Shown here one piece after another: positions 45,504-54,490 of a stretch of DNA of 64,000 nt. Made by a program: the position numbers and the translations under genes. Position 1 is the stretch's first letter. Every line of letters begins with the position of its first letter. The notes below the pieces were generated by a model. That model did no database searches. It was given only the letters and a program-made list of their open reading frames with translations, and was not told where the DNA came from. The stretch is from CAVSRC01 sp963798195 (GTDB taxonomy: Bacteria > Pseudomonadota > Alphaproteobacteria > Rhizobiales > Kaistiaceae), in NCBI GenBank assembly GCA_963798195.1, contig CAWCSF010000010.1:310001-374000 (forward strand), in the 5' to 3' direction.

Positions 45504-47897
45504 TTACGCCACAGCGTCGAGGTAGCGGATCGGCCGGCCGCGGGTGGCGATGTCGGCCGCGGCGATGATGCCCTGGCTGTCGATGCCGAAGTGCCGATAG
45601 AGGTCGGCCACGGTTCCGGTTTGCCCGAACTCGGTGACGCCCAGCGCATGCGTACGATGGCCCCAGACCGAACCCAGCCACGCCAGCGTCGCGGGGTGAC
45701 CGTCGATCACCGTGACCAGGCCGCAGTGCCGGGGCAGTCCCTGGAGAAGGCGTTCGATATGGCTGCTGGCTTCGCGAGTGCCGGTCACACGCGCGTGCTG
45801 CGCCTCCTTCCATCCGGCGTAAAGACGGTCCGCCGAGGTAATCGACAGCAGGCCGACGTCGCGCCGGTCCTCGCCGATAAGCCCGATCGCCTCGATCGCC
45901 TCCGGCGCCACCGCGCCGGTGAAGGCGATGACGATGTCGGCATTCGGTCCAGGCGGGCGCAGCCAGTAGCCGCCGTCGATCATGTCTTCTGCAAGGTCCG
46001 GGGCGATGGTCCGGGTCGGCTGCTCGACCAGCCGCGTCGACAGGCGAAAATAGACGGCGCCGCCGCGAGCGTCGCGCAACCAGGACCGCCTGTCCGGTTC
46101 GGAGCTGCCGCTTCGCTGCACATAGTCGAAGGCGAACCGCAGCAGCACCGCCAACTCATCGACGAACGCCGGCTCGAAGCAGGTCAGCCCGGCCTGCGAC
46201 ATGCCGATCAGTGGCGTGCCGATGGATTGGTGGGCGCCGCCCTCGGGTGCGAGCGTAATGCCGGAAGGTGTCGCCGCAAGAATGAAGCGAGCGTCCTGGT
46301 AGCAGGCATAGTTCAGCGCATCGAGACCGCGCTCGATGAACGGGTCGTAGAGCGTCCCCACCGGCAGTAGCCGCTCGCCGAACAGCGAGTGGGAGAGGCC
46401 AAGCGAGGACAGCATCATGAAGAGATTCATCTCCGCGATGCCGAGCTCGAGATGCTGGCCCGAAGGCGAATACGTCCAGTTGAACGTCGATGGAATGTGT
46501 TCGCTGCGGAACGTATCGCCGATGTCGGAGGTGGCGAACAGCCCGCGGCGGTTGACCCACGGCCCCAGATTCGTCGAGACGGTCACATCCGGCGAGGTCG
46601 TGACGACGCGGTCCGCGAACGGCGATTCCTGCTTGGCGATCTCGTTCATCAGCAGGCCGAATCCCTGCTGCGTCGACATTGAACGCTGCGGTGCCAGCGT
46701 CAGCTCCGGTGGCACGTCGACCACCGGCGCCGCCAATTGGCCGCTACTCTCATTGTAGAACGGCAGTTCCTCCAGGAACGCGCGGGCGGTGGCCGCGAGG
46801 TCTCCCAGCCCTTCCAGCGGCTCCCATTCATGCCCCTCGCGCACATTCATCGATTGGCGCAGCTGGTCCATCTGAGCCGGCGTCATGATGCCGGCGTGGT
46901 TGTCCTTGTGGCCGGCCAGCGGCAGCCCGCTGCCCTTGATCGTGTACGCGATGAAACAGACCGGACGGTCGTGGGTGGCGGCGCGGTCGAATGCCTCGAT
47001 CAGCGAGGGAAGGTCATGGCCGCCAAGGTTGGCCATCAGCGCCGAGAGATCGGCATCGCTCCGCTTTGCGATCAGTTTCAGGGCGGCCGGACGGTCCGCA
47101 AAGTCGGCGGTCAGGCGCTTGCGCCAGGCCGCGCCGCCCTGGAACGAAAGTGCGGAATAGAGCTGGTTGGGACAGGCGTCGATCCATTGGCGCAAGTCCG
47201 TTCCGCCGGGCTCGGCGAACGCTGCCTGGAGCTTGACGCCGTGCTTGAGAATGACGACGTCCCAGCCGAAATTTCGAAACACAGACTCCAGGCGTTCCCA
47301 CAGGCCTTCGTGTACGACGCCGTCGAGGCTCTGGCGGTTGTAGTCGACGACCCACCAGGTATTACGCAGGCCCTGCTTCCAGCCCTCGAGAAGCGCCTCG
47401 AATATGTTGCCCTCGTCCATCTCCGCGTCGCCGAGCAGCGCGATCATCCGCCCCATGGCGTGATCCGCGGCCCAGCCCTTCGCGTGCACATAATCCTGGA
47501 CCAGCGATGCGAACAGCGTCTGCGCGACGCCCAGTCCGACCGAGCCGGTCGAGAAGTCGACACCGTCCGTGTCCTTTGTGCGCGATGGGTAGGATTGCGC
47601 GCCGCCGAAGCCGCGAAAGTTCTCCAGCTTCGCGCGGGTCTGGTTGCCAAGCAGATACTGGATGGCGTGGAAGATCGGACTCGCGTGCGGCTTGACCGCT
47701 ACCCGGTCCTGACGCCGGAGTGTGTGGAAGAAGAGGGCGGTCATGACGCTCGCCAGCGATGCCGACGACGCCTGATGGCCGCCTACCTTCATCCCGTCAT
47801 CGCTCGGCCGGATGTGGTTGGCGTTGTGGATCATCCAGGTGGAAAGCCACAGCACACGCTTTTCGAGTGCGCTCAGCAGGGTCAGCTTCTCGTCCAT
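45504..47897 (-). CDS. 2-oxoacid dehydrogenase E1 / transketolase-like enzyme (MdeB type)
   Basis: A 797-residue thiamine-diphosphate enzyme of the homodimeric pyruvate dehydrogenase E1 family. The ThDP motif is in LGDAEMDEGNIFEALLEG (GDxxxxEGxx). The C-terminal part (APEGGAHQSIGTPLIGMSQ and ITVIDGHPATLAWLG) is also typical. Proteins like this sit beside Lrp-type regulators and methionine gamma-lyase in Pseudomonas (MdeB), where they oxidise 2-oxobutyrate. No lyase gene is present here, so the substrate is uncertain. ATG at 47897 is preferred because of GGAG six bases upstream; an ATG at 47909 is possible. The Lrp-type gene diverges 122 bases away. Confidence 0.78.
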   Translation of the reverse strand: MDEKLTLLSALEKRVLWLSTWMIHNANHIRPSDDGMKVGGHQASSASLASVMTALFFHTLRRQDRVAVKPHASPIFHAIQYLLGNQTRAKLENFRGFGGAQSYPSRTKDTDGVDFSTGSVGLGVAQTLFASLVQDYVHAKGWAADHAMGRMIALLGDAEMDEGNIFEALLEGWKQGLRNTWWVVDYNRQSLDGVVHEGLWERLESVFRNFGWDVVILKHGVKLQAAFAEPGGTDLRQWIDACPNQLYSALSFQGGAAWRKRLTADFADRPAALKLIAKRSDADLSALMANLGGHDLPSLIEAFDRAATHDRPVCFIAYTIKGSGLPLAGHKDNHAGIMTPAQMDQLRQSMNVREGHEWEPLEGLGDLAATARAFLEELPFYNESSGQLAAPVVDVPPELTLAPQRSMSTQQGFGLLMNEIAKQESPFADRVVTTSPDVTVSTNLGPWVNRRGLFATSDIGDTFRSEHIPSTFNWTYSPSGQHLELGIAEMNLFMMLSSLGLSHSLFGERLLPVGTLYDPFIERGLDALNYACYQDARFILAATPSGITLAPEGGAHQSIGTPLIGMSQAGLTCFEPAFVDELAVLLRFAFDYVQRSGSSEPDRRSWLRDARGGAVYFRLSTRLVEQPTRTIAPDLAEDMIDGGYWLRPPGPNADIVIAFTGAVAPEAIEAIGLIGEDRRDVGLLSITSADRLYAGWKEAQHARVTGTREASSHIERLLQGLPRHCGLVTVIDGHPATLAWLGSVWGHRTHALGVTEFGQTGTVADLYRHFGIDSQGIIAAADIATRGRPIRYLDAVA

Positions 47898-48019
47898 CGA
47901 TCTCTCCATGATCGCTGGCCAAGGTAACTTGCGAGCTATACTGCCGGTAGCTAAAGTCACTTCCTTATGCGCACAATATTGGTGACTTCCACCAAATCTG
48001 GCCAAGAGACGCATACTTC

Positions 48020-48469
48020 ATGGCAAATTCGGTGCGACTCGATCCGATCGATCGGAAGATTCTCGATGAACTGCGCAGCGACGGGCGCATAACCGCGCAG
48101 GAGCTTGCACAGCGCGTCGGACTCTCTCCTTCTCCCTGCGCGCGACGTGTCCGCATGTTGGAGCGGGCAGGGGTCATCAAGGGGTATTCCGCCGTGGTCG
48201 ATCAGGCCAAGGTCGGGTTGCCCGTGACGGCTTTCGCGTCGATCAAGCTCGCCCGCCAGCATGAAGAAGATCTGGATCGCTTCGCCCAGGCCGTGACCCG
48301 GTGGCCGGAGGTCGTCGATTGCCATCTCATGACCGGCCAGCGCGACTACCTGTTGCGGATCGTTGTGCGCGACCTTCCCGACTACGAGCGTTTCCTGAAG
48401 GAGAAACTGACGCGCCTGGATTGCGTCGGCTCGATCGAGAGCAGTTTCGCGCTGGCTCAGGTGAAGTAG
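48020..48469 (+). CDS. Lrp/AsnC-family regulator
   Basis: A 149-residue regulator with an N-terminal winged helix-turn-helix (LDPIDRKILDELRSDGRITA, then LAQRVGLSPSPCARRVRML) and a RAM ligand-binding domain (SIKLARQHEEDLDRFAQAV to the end). It diverges from the E1-like gene, so it probably controls that gene in response to an amino acid or oxoacid, as MdeR does in Pseudomonas. Confidence 0.82.
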   Translation: MANSVRLDPIDRKILDELRSDGRITAQELAQRVGLSPSPCARRVRMLERAGVIKGYSAVVDQAKVGLPVTAFASIKLARQHEEDLDRFAQAVTRWPEVVDCHLMTGQRDYLLRIVVRDLPDYERFLKEKLTRLDCVGSIESSFALAQVK

Positions 48470-48520
48470 CCGGCCGCAGTCAGCCGCGCAGGCTGGTGCA
48501 GCGTTTTTTCGGCGGCGCCC

Positions 48521-49561
48521 TTAAAGCGTCCATTCGACAGTCGCGATCGAGTAGAGCAGCAAGGCAATCGTGGCGCCGACGGCCACCAGCACCGAACGAT
48601 AGCCCACCTTGGATATCTCGCGGAGCGATGTGGACAGCCCGATGGCGGCGACGGCGGTCATCAGGCACCAGCGCGACACGTCGCTGAAGCCGGAGGTGAC
48701 CGCTGGTGGGACAATCCCTGTGGAGTTCACGGCCACGAGGCACGCGAAAGCGACGGCGAAGAAGGGGATCGGCAGCCGAGCGCCGACTTCCTGCTCGCCT
48801 TGCGACCGACGAAAGGCGAGCGAGACGGCCAGCATCGTCGGCAGGAGCAAAGCCACGCGGAACAGCTTGACGATCGTCGCGATGTCACCGGCCTCGTCCG
48901 AAACCGAATAGCCAGCCCCGACGACCTGCGCCACGTCGTGCACGGTCGCACCGATGAGAATGCCTATGGCGTGGTCGTGGAAGCCGAGAACGCGGAAGAT
49001 CGCCGGGTAGATCACCATCGCCGTGGTGGAGAGGGTGGTGACCGCGACCACCGCGAAGATCGTCTCGCGGCCGCTGTCGGCGCGGCGCGGGAGGACGGAC
49101 GACAGCGCGAGCGCCGCTGATGCGCCGCAGATCGCCGTGGCGCCGCCGATCAGCACGCCGAACGCCGAGCCGCGCCCGAGAATTCGGGCAATCAGGATGC
49201 CCACGCCGATGGTCAGCACGACGCCGGCGGTGACGAAGCCGACCGTCTCCAGGCCAAGCCCGAGGACGTCGTGCATCGAGATGCGCAGGCCGAGTAGCGC
49301 GACTCCTACGCGCAGCACCCGCTTGGAAGCGAAGGAAATTCCGGCGCTGCACCGGGTTTCCTCGGACAGAAAATTGAGTGCGATGCCGAGAAGCAGGGCG
49401 AGCAACATCACCGGCCCGCCATAGGTGTTCGAGACGAACGAGGCGGCGGCGGCGATGGTGATGGCGACCGCGAGGCCCGGTGCGATGTCGGAAATCTGCT
49501 GGAAGATGGCCGCCGCGCCGCGACGGCCCTCGATTGGCTTCACACCGGAATCGGCGGCCAT
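48521..49561 (-). CDS. YeiH-family exporter, candidate sulfite exporter
   Basis: A 346-residue membrane protein with about ten helices, of the YeiH/UPF0324 family annotated as putative sulfate exporters. Signature segments: GGPVMLLALLLGIALNFLS, FASKRVLRVGVALLGLRIS, GGATAICGASAALALSSVLP and GATVHDVAQVVGAGY. Placement at the end of a sulfolactate operon suggests it removes the sulfite released by SuyAB; that is inference. AAGGA six bases before the ATG. Confidence 0.75.
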   Translation of the reverse strand: MAADSGVKPIEGRRGAAAIFQQISDIAPGLAVAITIAAAASFVSNTYGGPVMLLALLLGIALNFLSEETRCSAGISFASKRVLRVGVALLGLRISMHDVLGLGLETVGFVTAGVVLTIGVGILIARILGRGSAFGVLIGGATAICGASAALALSSVLPRRADSGRETIFAVVAVTTLSTTAMVIYPAIFRVLGFHDHAIGILIGATVHDVAQVVGAGYSVSDEAGDIATIVKLFRVALLLPTMLAVSLAFRRSQGEQEVGARLPIPFFAVAFACLVAVNSTGIVPPAVTSGFSDVSRWCLMTAVAAIGLSTSLREISKVGYRSVLVAVGATIALLLYSIATVEWTL

Positions 49562-49570
49562 GCGTTTTCC

Positions 49571-51022
49571 TTAATTGAGGCCGCCGACGCACACGTATTT
49601 GACGTCGAGATAGTCCTCGACGCCGTACTTGGAGCCCTCGCGGCCCATGCCCAATTCCTTGACGCCGCCGAAGGGCGCCACTTCTGTGGTGATCAGGCCT
49701 TCGTTGACGCCCACCAGCCCGTATTGCAGCGCCTGCGAGACGCGGAAGGTGCGCGCGAGGTCGCGCGTATAGAAATAGCAGGCGAGGCCGAACTCGGTGT
49801 CGTTCGCCATACGCACGCCATCCTCTTCCTTGTCGAAGCGGAAGAGCGGGCTCAGCGGCCCGAACGTCTCATCGCGTGCGACGGTCATGTCCTGCGTCGC
49901 ATCGCGAATGACCGTTGGCTCGAAGAACGTCCCGCCGAGCTTGTGCCGGTGACCGCCGGTCAGGATCTTGCCACCCTTCTTGGTGGCGTCGGCGATGTGC
50001 TCCTCGACCTTGGCGACCGCCTTCTCGTCGATCAGCGGGCCCTGCTGCACGTCCTTTTCCTGGCCATTGCCGACCTTCAATGCCGCGGAGGCTTTCGCAA
50101 GCTTGTCGGCGAAGGCGTCGTAGACGCCGGATTGGACATAGAAGCGGTTGGTGCAGACGCAGGTTTGTCCCGAATTGCGATATTTGGCGATCATCGCGCC
50201 TTCGACGGCGCGGTCGATGTCGGCATCGTCGAAGACGAGGAAGGGCGCGTTGCCGCCGAGCTCCATCGACATGCGCTTCACCGTCGAGGCGCCCTGAACC
50301 AGCAGCTTCTTGCCGACCTCGGTCGAACCGGTGAAGGAGACCTTGGCGACCAGCGGGCTTGCCGTGAGTTCGCCGCCGATCTCGCTGGCCGAGCCCGTGA
50401 GGATGCTGACGATGCCTGCCGGCACGCCGGCCTTCTCGGCAAGCACGCCCCAGGCAAGGCCGGAATAGGGCGTCTGCGATGCCGGCTTGATGACGATCGC
50501 GCACCCGACCGCAAGCGCCGGTCCCAGTTTGCGGGCGATCATCGACGACGGGAAGTTCCACGGCGTGATCGCGCCAACCACCCCGACCGGCTGTTTCTGG
50601 ACGAGAATCTGACGGCCGGCCCAGGGCGAGGGAATGATGTCGCCGTAGACGCGCCGCGCCTCCTCGGCGAACCACTGGACATAAGCTGCGCTGAAGGAGA
50701 CCTCGCCGCGCAACTCTGCGAGCGGCTTGCCCTGCTCGACGGTGAGCAGCATGGCAAGCTCTTCGCGGTTCTCCCGGATCAGCCGGGCGAGAGTGTGGAG
50801 AATCTCGGCGCGTTCCGCGGCCGTCTTCGCCGCCCAGGCTGGCTGCGCCGCGTGCGCTGCCTCGATGGCACGTTTCGTCTCGGCCTTGCCGCAGTTCGGC
50901 ACCGTCCCGATGGTTTCGCCGGTAGCAGGGTCCGTAACCTCTACGGTCTTTCCGCCGTCTGCCGCTATCCACCGCCCGGCCACAAAGTTCGCTTCGCGCT
51001 TGAATTCCAGCTTCTGCAACAT
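49571..51022 (-). CDS. NAD-dependent aldehyde dehydrogenase (GabD-like; likely sulfolactaldehyde)
   Basis: A 483-residue enzyme of the succinate-semialdehyde dehydrogenase branch. Features: PWNFPSSMIARKLGPALAVG, SFTGSTEVGKKLLVQG, ELGGNAPFLVFDDADID (Glu), NSGQTCVCTNRFYVQ (catalytic Cys) and the ending FGGVKELGMGREGSKYG. In sulfo-glycolysis clusters the same family oxidises 3-sulfolactaldehyde to sulfolactate. The sulfolactate genes sit immediately upstream, so this use is likely, but succinate semialdehyde cannot be excluded without testing. Confidence 0.82.
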   Translation of the reverse strand: MLQKLEFKREANFVAGRWIAADGGKTVEVTDPATGETIGTVPNCGKAETKRAIEAAHAAQPAWAAKTAAERAEILHTLARLIRENREELAMLLTVEQGKPLAELRGEVSFSAAYVQWFAEEARRVYGDIIPSPWAGRQILVQKQPVGVVGAITPWNFPSSMIARKLGPALAVGCAIVIKPASQTPYSGLAWGVLAEKAGVPAGIVSILTGSASEIGGELTASPLVAKVSFTGSTEVGKKLLVQGASTVKRMSMELGGNAPFLVFDDADIDRAVEGAMIAKYRNSGQTCVCTNRFYVQSGVYDAFADKLAKASAALKVGNGQEKDVQQGPLIDEKAVAKVEEHIADATKKGGKILTGGHRHKLGGTFFEPTVIRDATQDMTVARDETFGPLSPLFRFDKEEDGVRMANDTEFGLACYFYTRDLARTFRVSQALQYGLVGVNEGLITTEVAPFGGVKELGMGREGSKYGVEDYLDVKYVCVGGLN

Positions 51023-51047
51023 CGGATTTCTCCTCGTATCGGCGCGG

Positions 51048-52043
51048 CTAAGCAGCCTCTATATCCTTGATAAGATTGGCACTTACGACCAGCCCCTCAT
51101 CGATTGCCTTCCTTCGCAAGGCGCGCCGCCGGCTGCCCGGCAGTCGCGCGCCCGGCTCGGCCTCGATCATACCCGCCAGCACCGCAAAACGTTGGATTGC
51201 CGCGCCTCCGAGCGCGTCTGGATCGATCGCGATGATGAGTTGTCCGGTACCGGGCGGCGGGCCCTCGGCGTCGAGGAATGACGAGGCTTCCGTAGCAAAA
51301 TTGGCACCCGTCAGTCCTGCGGCAAGAAGCTCGACCATCAGCGCAAGGGCTGTGCCCTTGGCGTCGCCGAGCGGCACCATGGTTCCCGCGAGAGCCGCGG
51401 CCGCGTCCGTGGTCGGCTGGCCGGCCTCGTCCAGCGCCCAGCCTTCGGGAATGGTCTCGCCGCGCTGCCTTGCAGCCAGCACGTTGCCGCGCGCCACCTT
51501 CGACAGCGACAGGTCGACGACGATCGGATCGCGACCCTCCGCGGGGCAGGCGAAGGCAATTGGGTTTGTGCCAAACAGCGCCCGGGCGCCGCCCCACGGC
51601 GCAATTGCCCCGGGAGAGTTGGCGAAGAGCATCGCCACCAGTCCGCCCTGAGCCAGCCGCTCGACCGGATGGCCAGCCGCGCCACCGTGGTGCGACCGCC
51701 GGATCGCGGCGGCGGCTATTCCCTGATTGCGCGTCACCGCAGGCAGCATTTCCTCAGCACGGTCGAGGGCCGGATAGGCGAAGCCGTGCGCCGCATCGAT
51801 AGCCAGCAGGCCGGGCCGGGGGGTGGTTGCGGTCGGCGTCGCGTTCCCATCCACCTTTCCAACCTTCGCCTGCGCCGCATAGGTCGGCACCCGGCTAAGC
51901 CCATGGCCCTTCAGTCCGTCGGCCTCGGCCGCCACCAATGCACGGGCGACCGACTTCGCGTTGCAGGCGCTGGTGCGGCAGCGTCCCAGGGCATCTGCGA
52001 CAAGCGTCTCCGCCTCCGCGATACTGAGGCGGGCATCGCTCAT
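51048..52043 (-). CDS. comC: (R)-sulfolactate dehydrogenase, ComC-like (Ldh2 family)
   Basis: A 331-residue NAD(P)-dependent dehydrogenase of the malate/L-lactate (Ldh2) family. Motifs: EADGLKGHGLSRVPTYAAQ, IRRSHHGGAAGHPVERLAQ (active-site His) and ALFGTNPIAFACPA. In sulfolactate-degrading bacteria, ComC interconverts sulfopyruvate and (R)-3-sulfolactate, which is the form SuyAB cleaves. The start overlaps the stop of the SlcC-like gene by 4 bases, indicating coupled expression. Confidence 0.78.
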   Translation of the reverse strand: MSDARLSIAEAETLVADALGRCRTSACNAKSVARALVAAEADGLKGHGLSRVPTYAAQAKVGKVDGNATPTATTPRPGLLAIDAAHGFAYPALDRAEEMLPAVTRNQGIAAAAIRRSHHGGAAGHPVERLAQGGLVAMLFANSPGAIAPWGGARALFGTNPIAFACPAEGRDPIVVDLSLSKVARGNVLAARQRGETIPEGWALDEAGQPTTDAAAALAGTMVPLGDAKGTALALMVELLAAGLTGANFATEASSFLDAEGPPPGTGQLIIAIDPDALGGAAIQRFAVLAGMIEAEPGARLPGSRRRALRRKAIDEGLVVSANLIKDIEAA

Positions 52044-52972
52044 GCCGCGCCGTCGAGGTGCCGGCGCACTGTTTCGGCTGTGAGCGAAGAAACACGCACG
52101 TTCGACTCGACTGTCACGCCCGCGACGTGCGGTGTCAGGATGAGATTGGGTATATCCCCGAAGACAGCACCTGCCTTGGCGGACAGAGGTTCATCGGCAA
52201 ATACGTCGAGCGCTGCGCCGCCGAGGCGGCCCTGCTTTAGCGCCATCGCCGCCGCTGCCTCATCAACCACGCCGCCGCGTGCTGCGTTGATCAGGATGGC
52301 GTCGCGCTTCATGCGCCCGATGGCTGGGGCATCGATCAGGTCGCGCGTTTCGTCGGTCAGCGGCACATGCAGGCTGACCACGTCGGATGTCGCCAGAAGG
52401 TCGTTCAGCGTTAGTCGTTCCACCTCCCGCCACGCGTCGTGCCCCTCCGGCAGGTGCGGATCGAAGGCGGCGATCGTCATCCCGAGCGCTCGTGCGCGTG
52501 TCGCCGTTTCGCGGGCGATTGCGCCGAGCCCGACGAGGCCCAACCTCTTGCCGGCGATCTCGCGCCCCATGAGGCGACCGCGCGGCCAGGCGCCTGCTAC
52601 CATCTCGTCAGTTGCCCGGTAGGCGCCACGCAACAGCATCATCGCCGTCGCGATAACGTATTCGGCGACCGAGGCATTGTTGGCGCCGGTCGCCGGGTAG
52701 ACTGCGATCCCGCGTTTCTCGCAGGCCGTCACGTCTATGTTGTCGAGCCCGACGCCGAGCCGCCCGACGCAGACCAGGGCGGCGGCAGCGGCCAGCAGAT
52801 CGCCGCGTACTTGCGTCCGGTTCCGGACAATGAGCGCCCTCGCATCGGTAACGCGCTTGAGCAGGTCCTCTGGCCGGTCCACGAGGTCTGGCTCGTAGAG
52901 AACAGCATGCGTGCCCTTCAGGTCCGCGACAGCGGCCTCGTCCATGAATTCCGTGATGACGATGTCTGCCAT
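52040..52972 (-). CDS. slcC: (S)-sulfolactate dehydrogenase, SlcC-like
   Basis: A 310-residue D-2-hydroxyacid dehydrogenase family enzyme. NAD site LGLVGLGAIARETATRARALG, catalytic Arg in INAARGGVVDE and His in LTPHVAGVTVES. In sulfolactate pathways, SlcC oxidises (S)-3-sulfolactate to sulfopyruvate. It sits between SuyB and ComC, as in known slc-com-suy clusters. ATG at 52972. Confidence 0.8.
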   Translation of the reverse strand: MADIVITEFMDEAAVADLKGTHAVLYEPDLVDRPEDLLKRVTDARALIVRNRTQVRGDLLAAAAALVCVGRLGVGLDNIDVTACEKRGIAVYPATGANNASVAEYVIATAMMLLRGAYRATDEMVAGAWPRGRLMGREIAGKRLGLVGLGAIARETATRARALGMTIAAFDPHLPEGHDAWREVERLTLNDLLATSDVVSLHVPLTDETRDLIDAPAIGRMKRDAILINAARGGVVDEAAAAMALKQGRLGGAALDVFADEPLSAKAGAVFGDIPNLILTPHVAGVTVESNVRVSSLTAETVRRHLDGAA

Positions 52973-52983
52973 GGGGCGCGAAA

Positions 52984-54156
52984 TCAGGCGCTGCGATAGA
53001 GCTTTGTCATCACGAACTCGCGGTGACCGAGGGCTTCGGCGGCCGTGGCGCGTCCATTGGCGGTGCGCACGCACATCTCGATCAGGGCGTCGCCGGCCTG
53101 GTCGATAGTCATGTCGCGGCGCAGAATGCCGGACACGTCCACGTCGATGTGTTCGGACATGGTGCGCACCGTGCGGGGATTGGCGCTGATTTTCACCACT
53201 GGCACGATGGGGTTACCGACGACGTTGCCCTGGCCGGTCGGGAACGTGTGGATGACGTACCCGGCTGCCGCCATCAGCGTTACGCATTCCGCTGCCGCCG
53301 ACGAAGAATCCATGAAGTAGAGACCGGGTCCTTTCGTCGGGGCCACCGCCGGTTCGAGGATGTCGATGTAGCGGCAGGTCCGGCCGATCTTCTCGAGGTT
53401 GCCCATGGCTTTTTCCTCGATCGTCGTCAGGCCGCCTTCGATGTTGCCCTTGGTCGGCTGGCTCTCGGACAGGTCGTCGACCTTGTTGGCCTCGATTACC
53501 TCGTCCTGATACGCCTTCCACATTGCATACCAGCGCTCGCCGACCTCTGGCGTCGCCGCCCGCGCCTTGCAGATGTGCTCCGCGCCGGTGATCTCCGAGG
53601 TTTCGCCGAATACGCCGTAGATGCCTTCCGGGATGAGCTTGTCATACATGTTGCCGACCGTCGGGCAGGAGCCGAGACCGGTCGTGGTGTCGGATTCGCC
53701 GCACTTGGTCGAGATCCACAGTTCCGAGACGTCGCATTCCTCGCGCTGAAGTTCGCTTGCCCAGTGGACGAATTCCTTCGCCTTGCGCGAAGCATCCATG
53801 ATGGTCTTGAGGTCGCCGTTCTTCTCGATCGAGAAGCCGGCGACCGGCTTGCCGGTTTTGGCGATGCCGTCGACGATGCGTTGCGTCCAGCCCGGTTCGA
53901 TGCCGATGACGATGCAGGCGGCCACGTTCGGATTCGCACCGGTGCCGATCATCGTGCGGAAATGCAGGTCGAGGTCCTCGCCGAACTGCAGCCGGCCGTA
54001 GGCATGGGGCAGGGCCATCGTGCCCTTGATGTTGTTGGCGACGCCCTCGCAAGCGGCGTTGGAGATGTCGTCCACCGGAAGAATCACGACGTGATTGCGC
54101 ACGCCGACGCGGCCGTTCTCGCGGCGATAGGCGTTCACCTTGCCCCTGTTGCTCAT
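52984..54156 (-). CDS. suyB: Sulfolactate sulfo-lyase large subunit
   Basis: A 390-residue UxaA-family lyase subunit that, with SuyA, splits (R)-3-sulfolactate to pyruvate and sulfite. Family segments: NAYRRENGRVGVRNHVVILPVDD, LWISTKCGESDTTTGLGSCP (the metal-cluster-binding cysteine region), FMDSSSAAAECVTLMAAAGY and FPTGQGNVVGNPIVPVVKISA. AGGAG precedes the ATG. It follows SuyA by 9 bases, the normal order. Confidence 0.87.
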   Translation of the reverse strand: MSNRGKVNAYRRENGRVGVRNHVVILPVDDISNAACEGVANNIKGTMALPHAYGRLQFGEDLDLHFRTMIGTGANPNVAACIVIGIEPGWTQRIVDGIAKTGKPVAGFSIEKNGDLKTIMDASRKAKEFVHWASELQREECDVSELWISTKCGESDTTTGLGSCPTVGNMYDKLIPEGIYGVFGETSEITGAEHICKARAATPEVGERWYAMWKAYQDEVIEANKVDDLSESQPTKGNIEGGLTTIEEKAMGNLEKIGRTCRYIDILEPAVAPTKGPGLYFMDSSSAAAECVTLMAAAGYVIHTFPTGQGNVVGNPIVPVVKISANPRTVRTMSEHIDVDVSGILRRDMTIDQAGDALIEMCVRTANGRATAAEALGHREFVMTKLYRSA

Positions 54157-54165
54157 CGTCGTCTC

Positions 54166-54453
54166 CTACCAGCGCTTGGTCTTGAGGTTATGGGTATGGA
54201 CGTAGCCGCCCTTCTTCACGTCCGCGACGATCTTTCCGATGTCCTCACCGTATTTGATCGCCGTGTCGCCAGACTTCAGGTCCTTCAGGGCCACCTTGTG
54301 GCCGATCGGCACGTCCGCATTGACCTTGAGGTTGAACGACGAGTTGTCCTCGGTGACGACGCAGAGCATGTCGGTGCCTGCGGTCAGTCCCTCGACCACC
54401 ACGACGCCCACATTGTCCTTGTGGTCATGAACCAGAAGCTGCGGGTTCTTCAT
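54166..54453 (-). CDS. suyA: Sulfolactate sulfo-lyase small subunit
   Basis: A 95-residue SAF-domain (UxaA N-terminal) protein, start KNPQLLVHDHKDNVGVVVVE, then NADVPIGHKVALKDLKSGD and AIKYGEDIGKIVADVKKGG, ending HTHNLKTKRW. Small subunits of this type are separate only in a few lyases such as SuyA. The pairing with SuyB of the sulfolactate clade supports the call. GGAGGGAG before the ATG. Start of the left arm's sulfolactate operon, 37 bases after LacI. Confidence 0.85.
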   Translation of the reverse strand: MKNPQLLVHDHKDNVGVVVVEGLTAGTDMLCVVTEDNSSFNLKVNADVPIGHKVALKDLKSGDTAIKYGEDIGKIVADVKKGGYVHTHNLKTKRW

Positions 54454-54490
54454 TCTCTCCCTCCAGATGCGTGTCTTGTTGGTCGATCGC

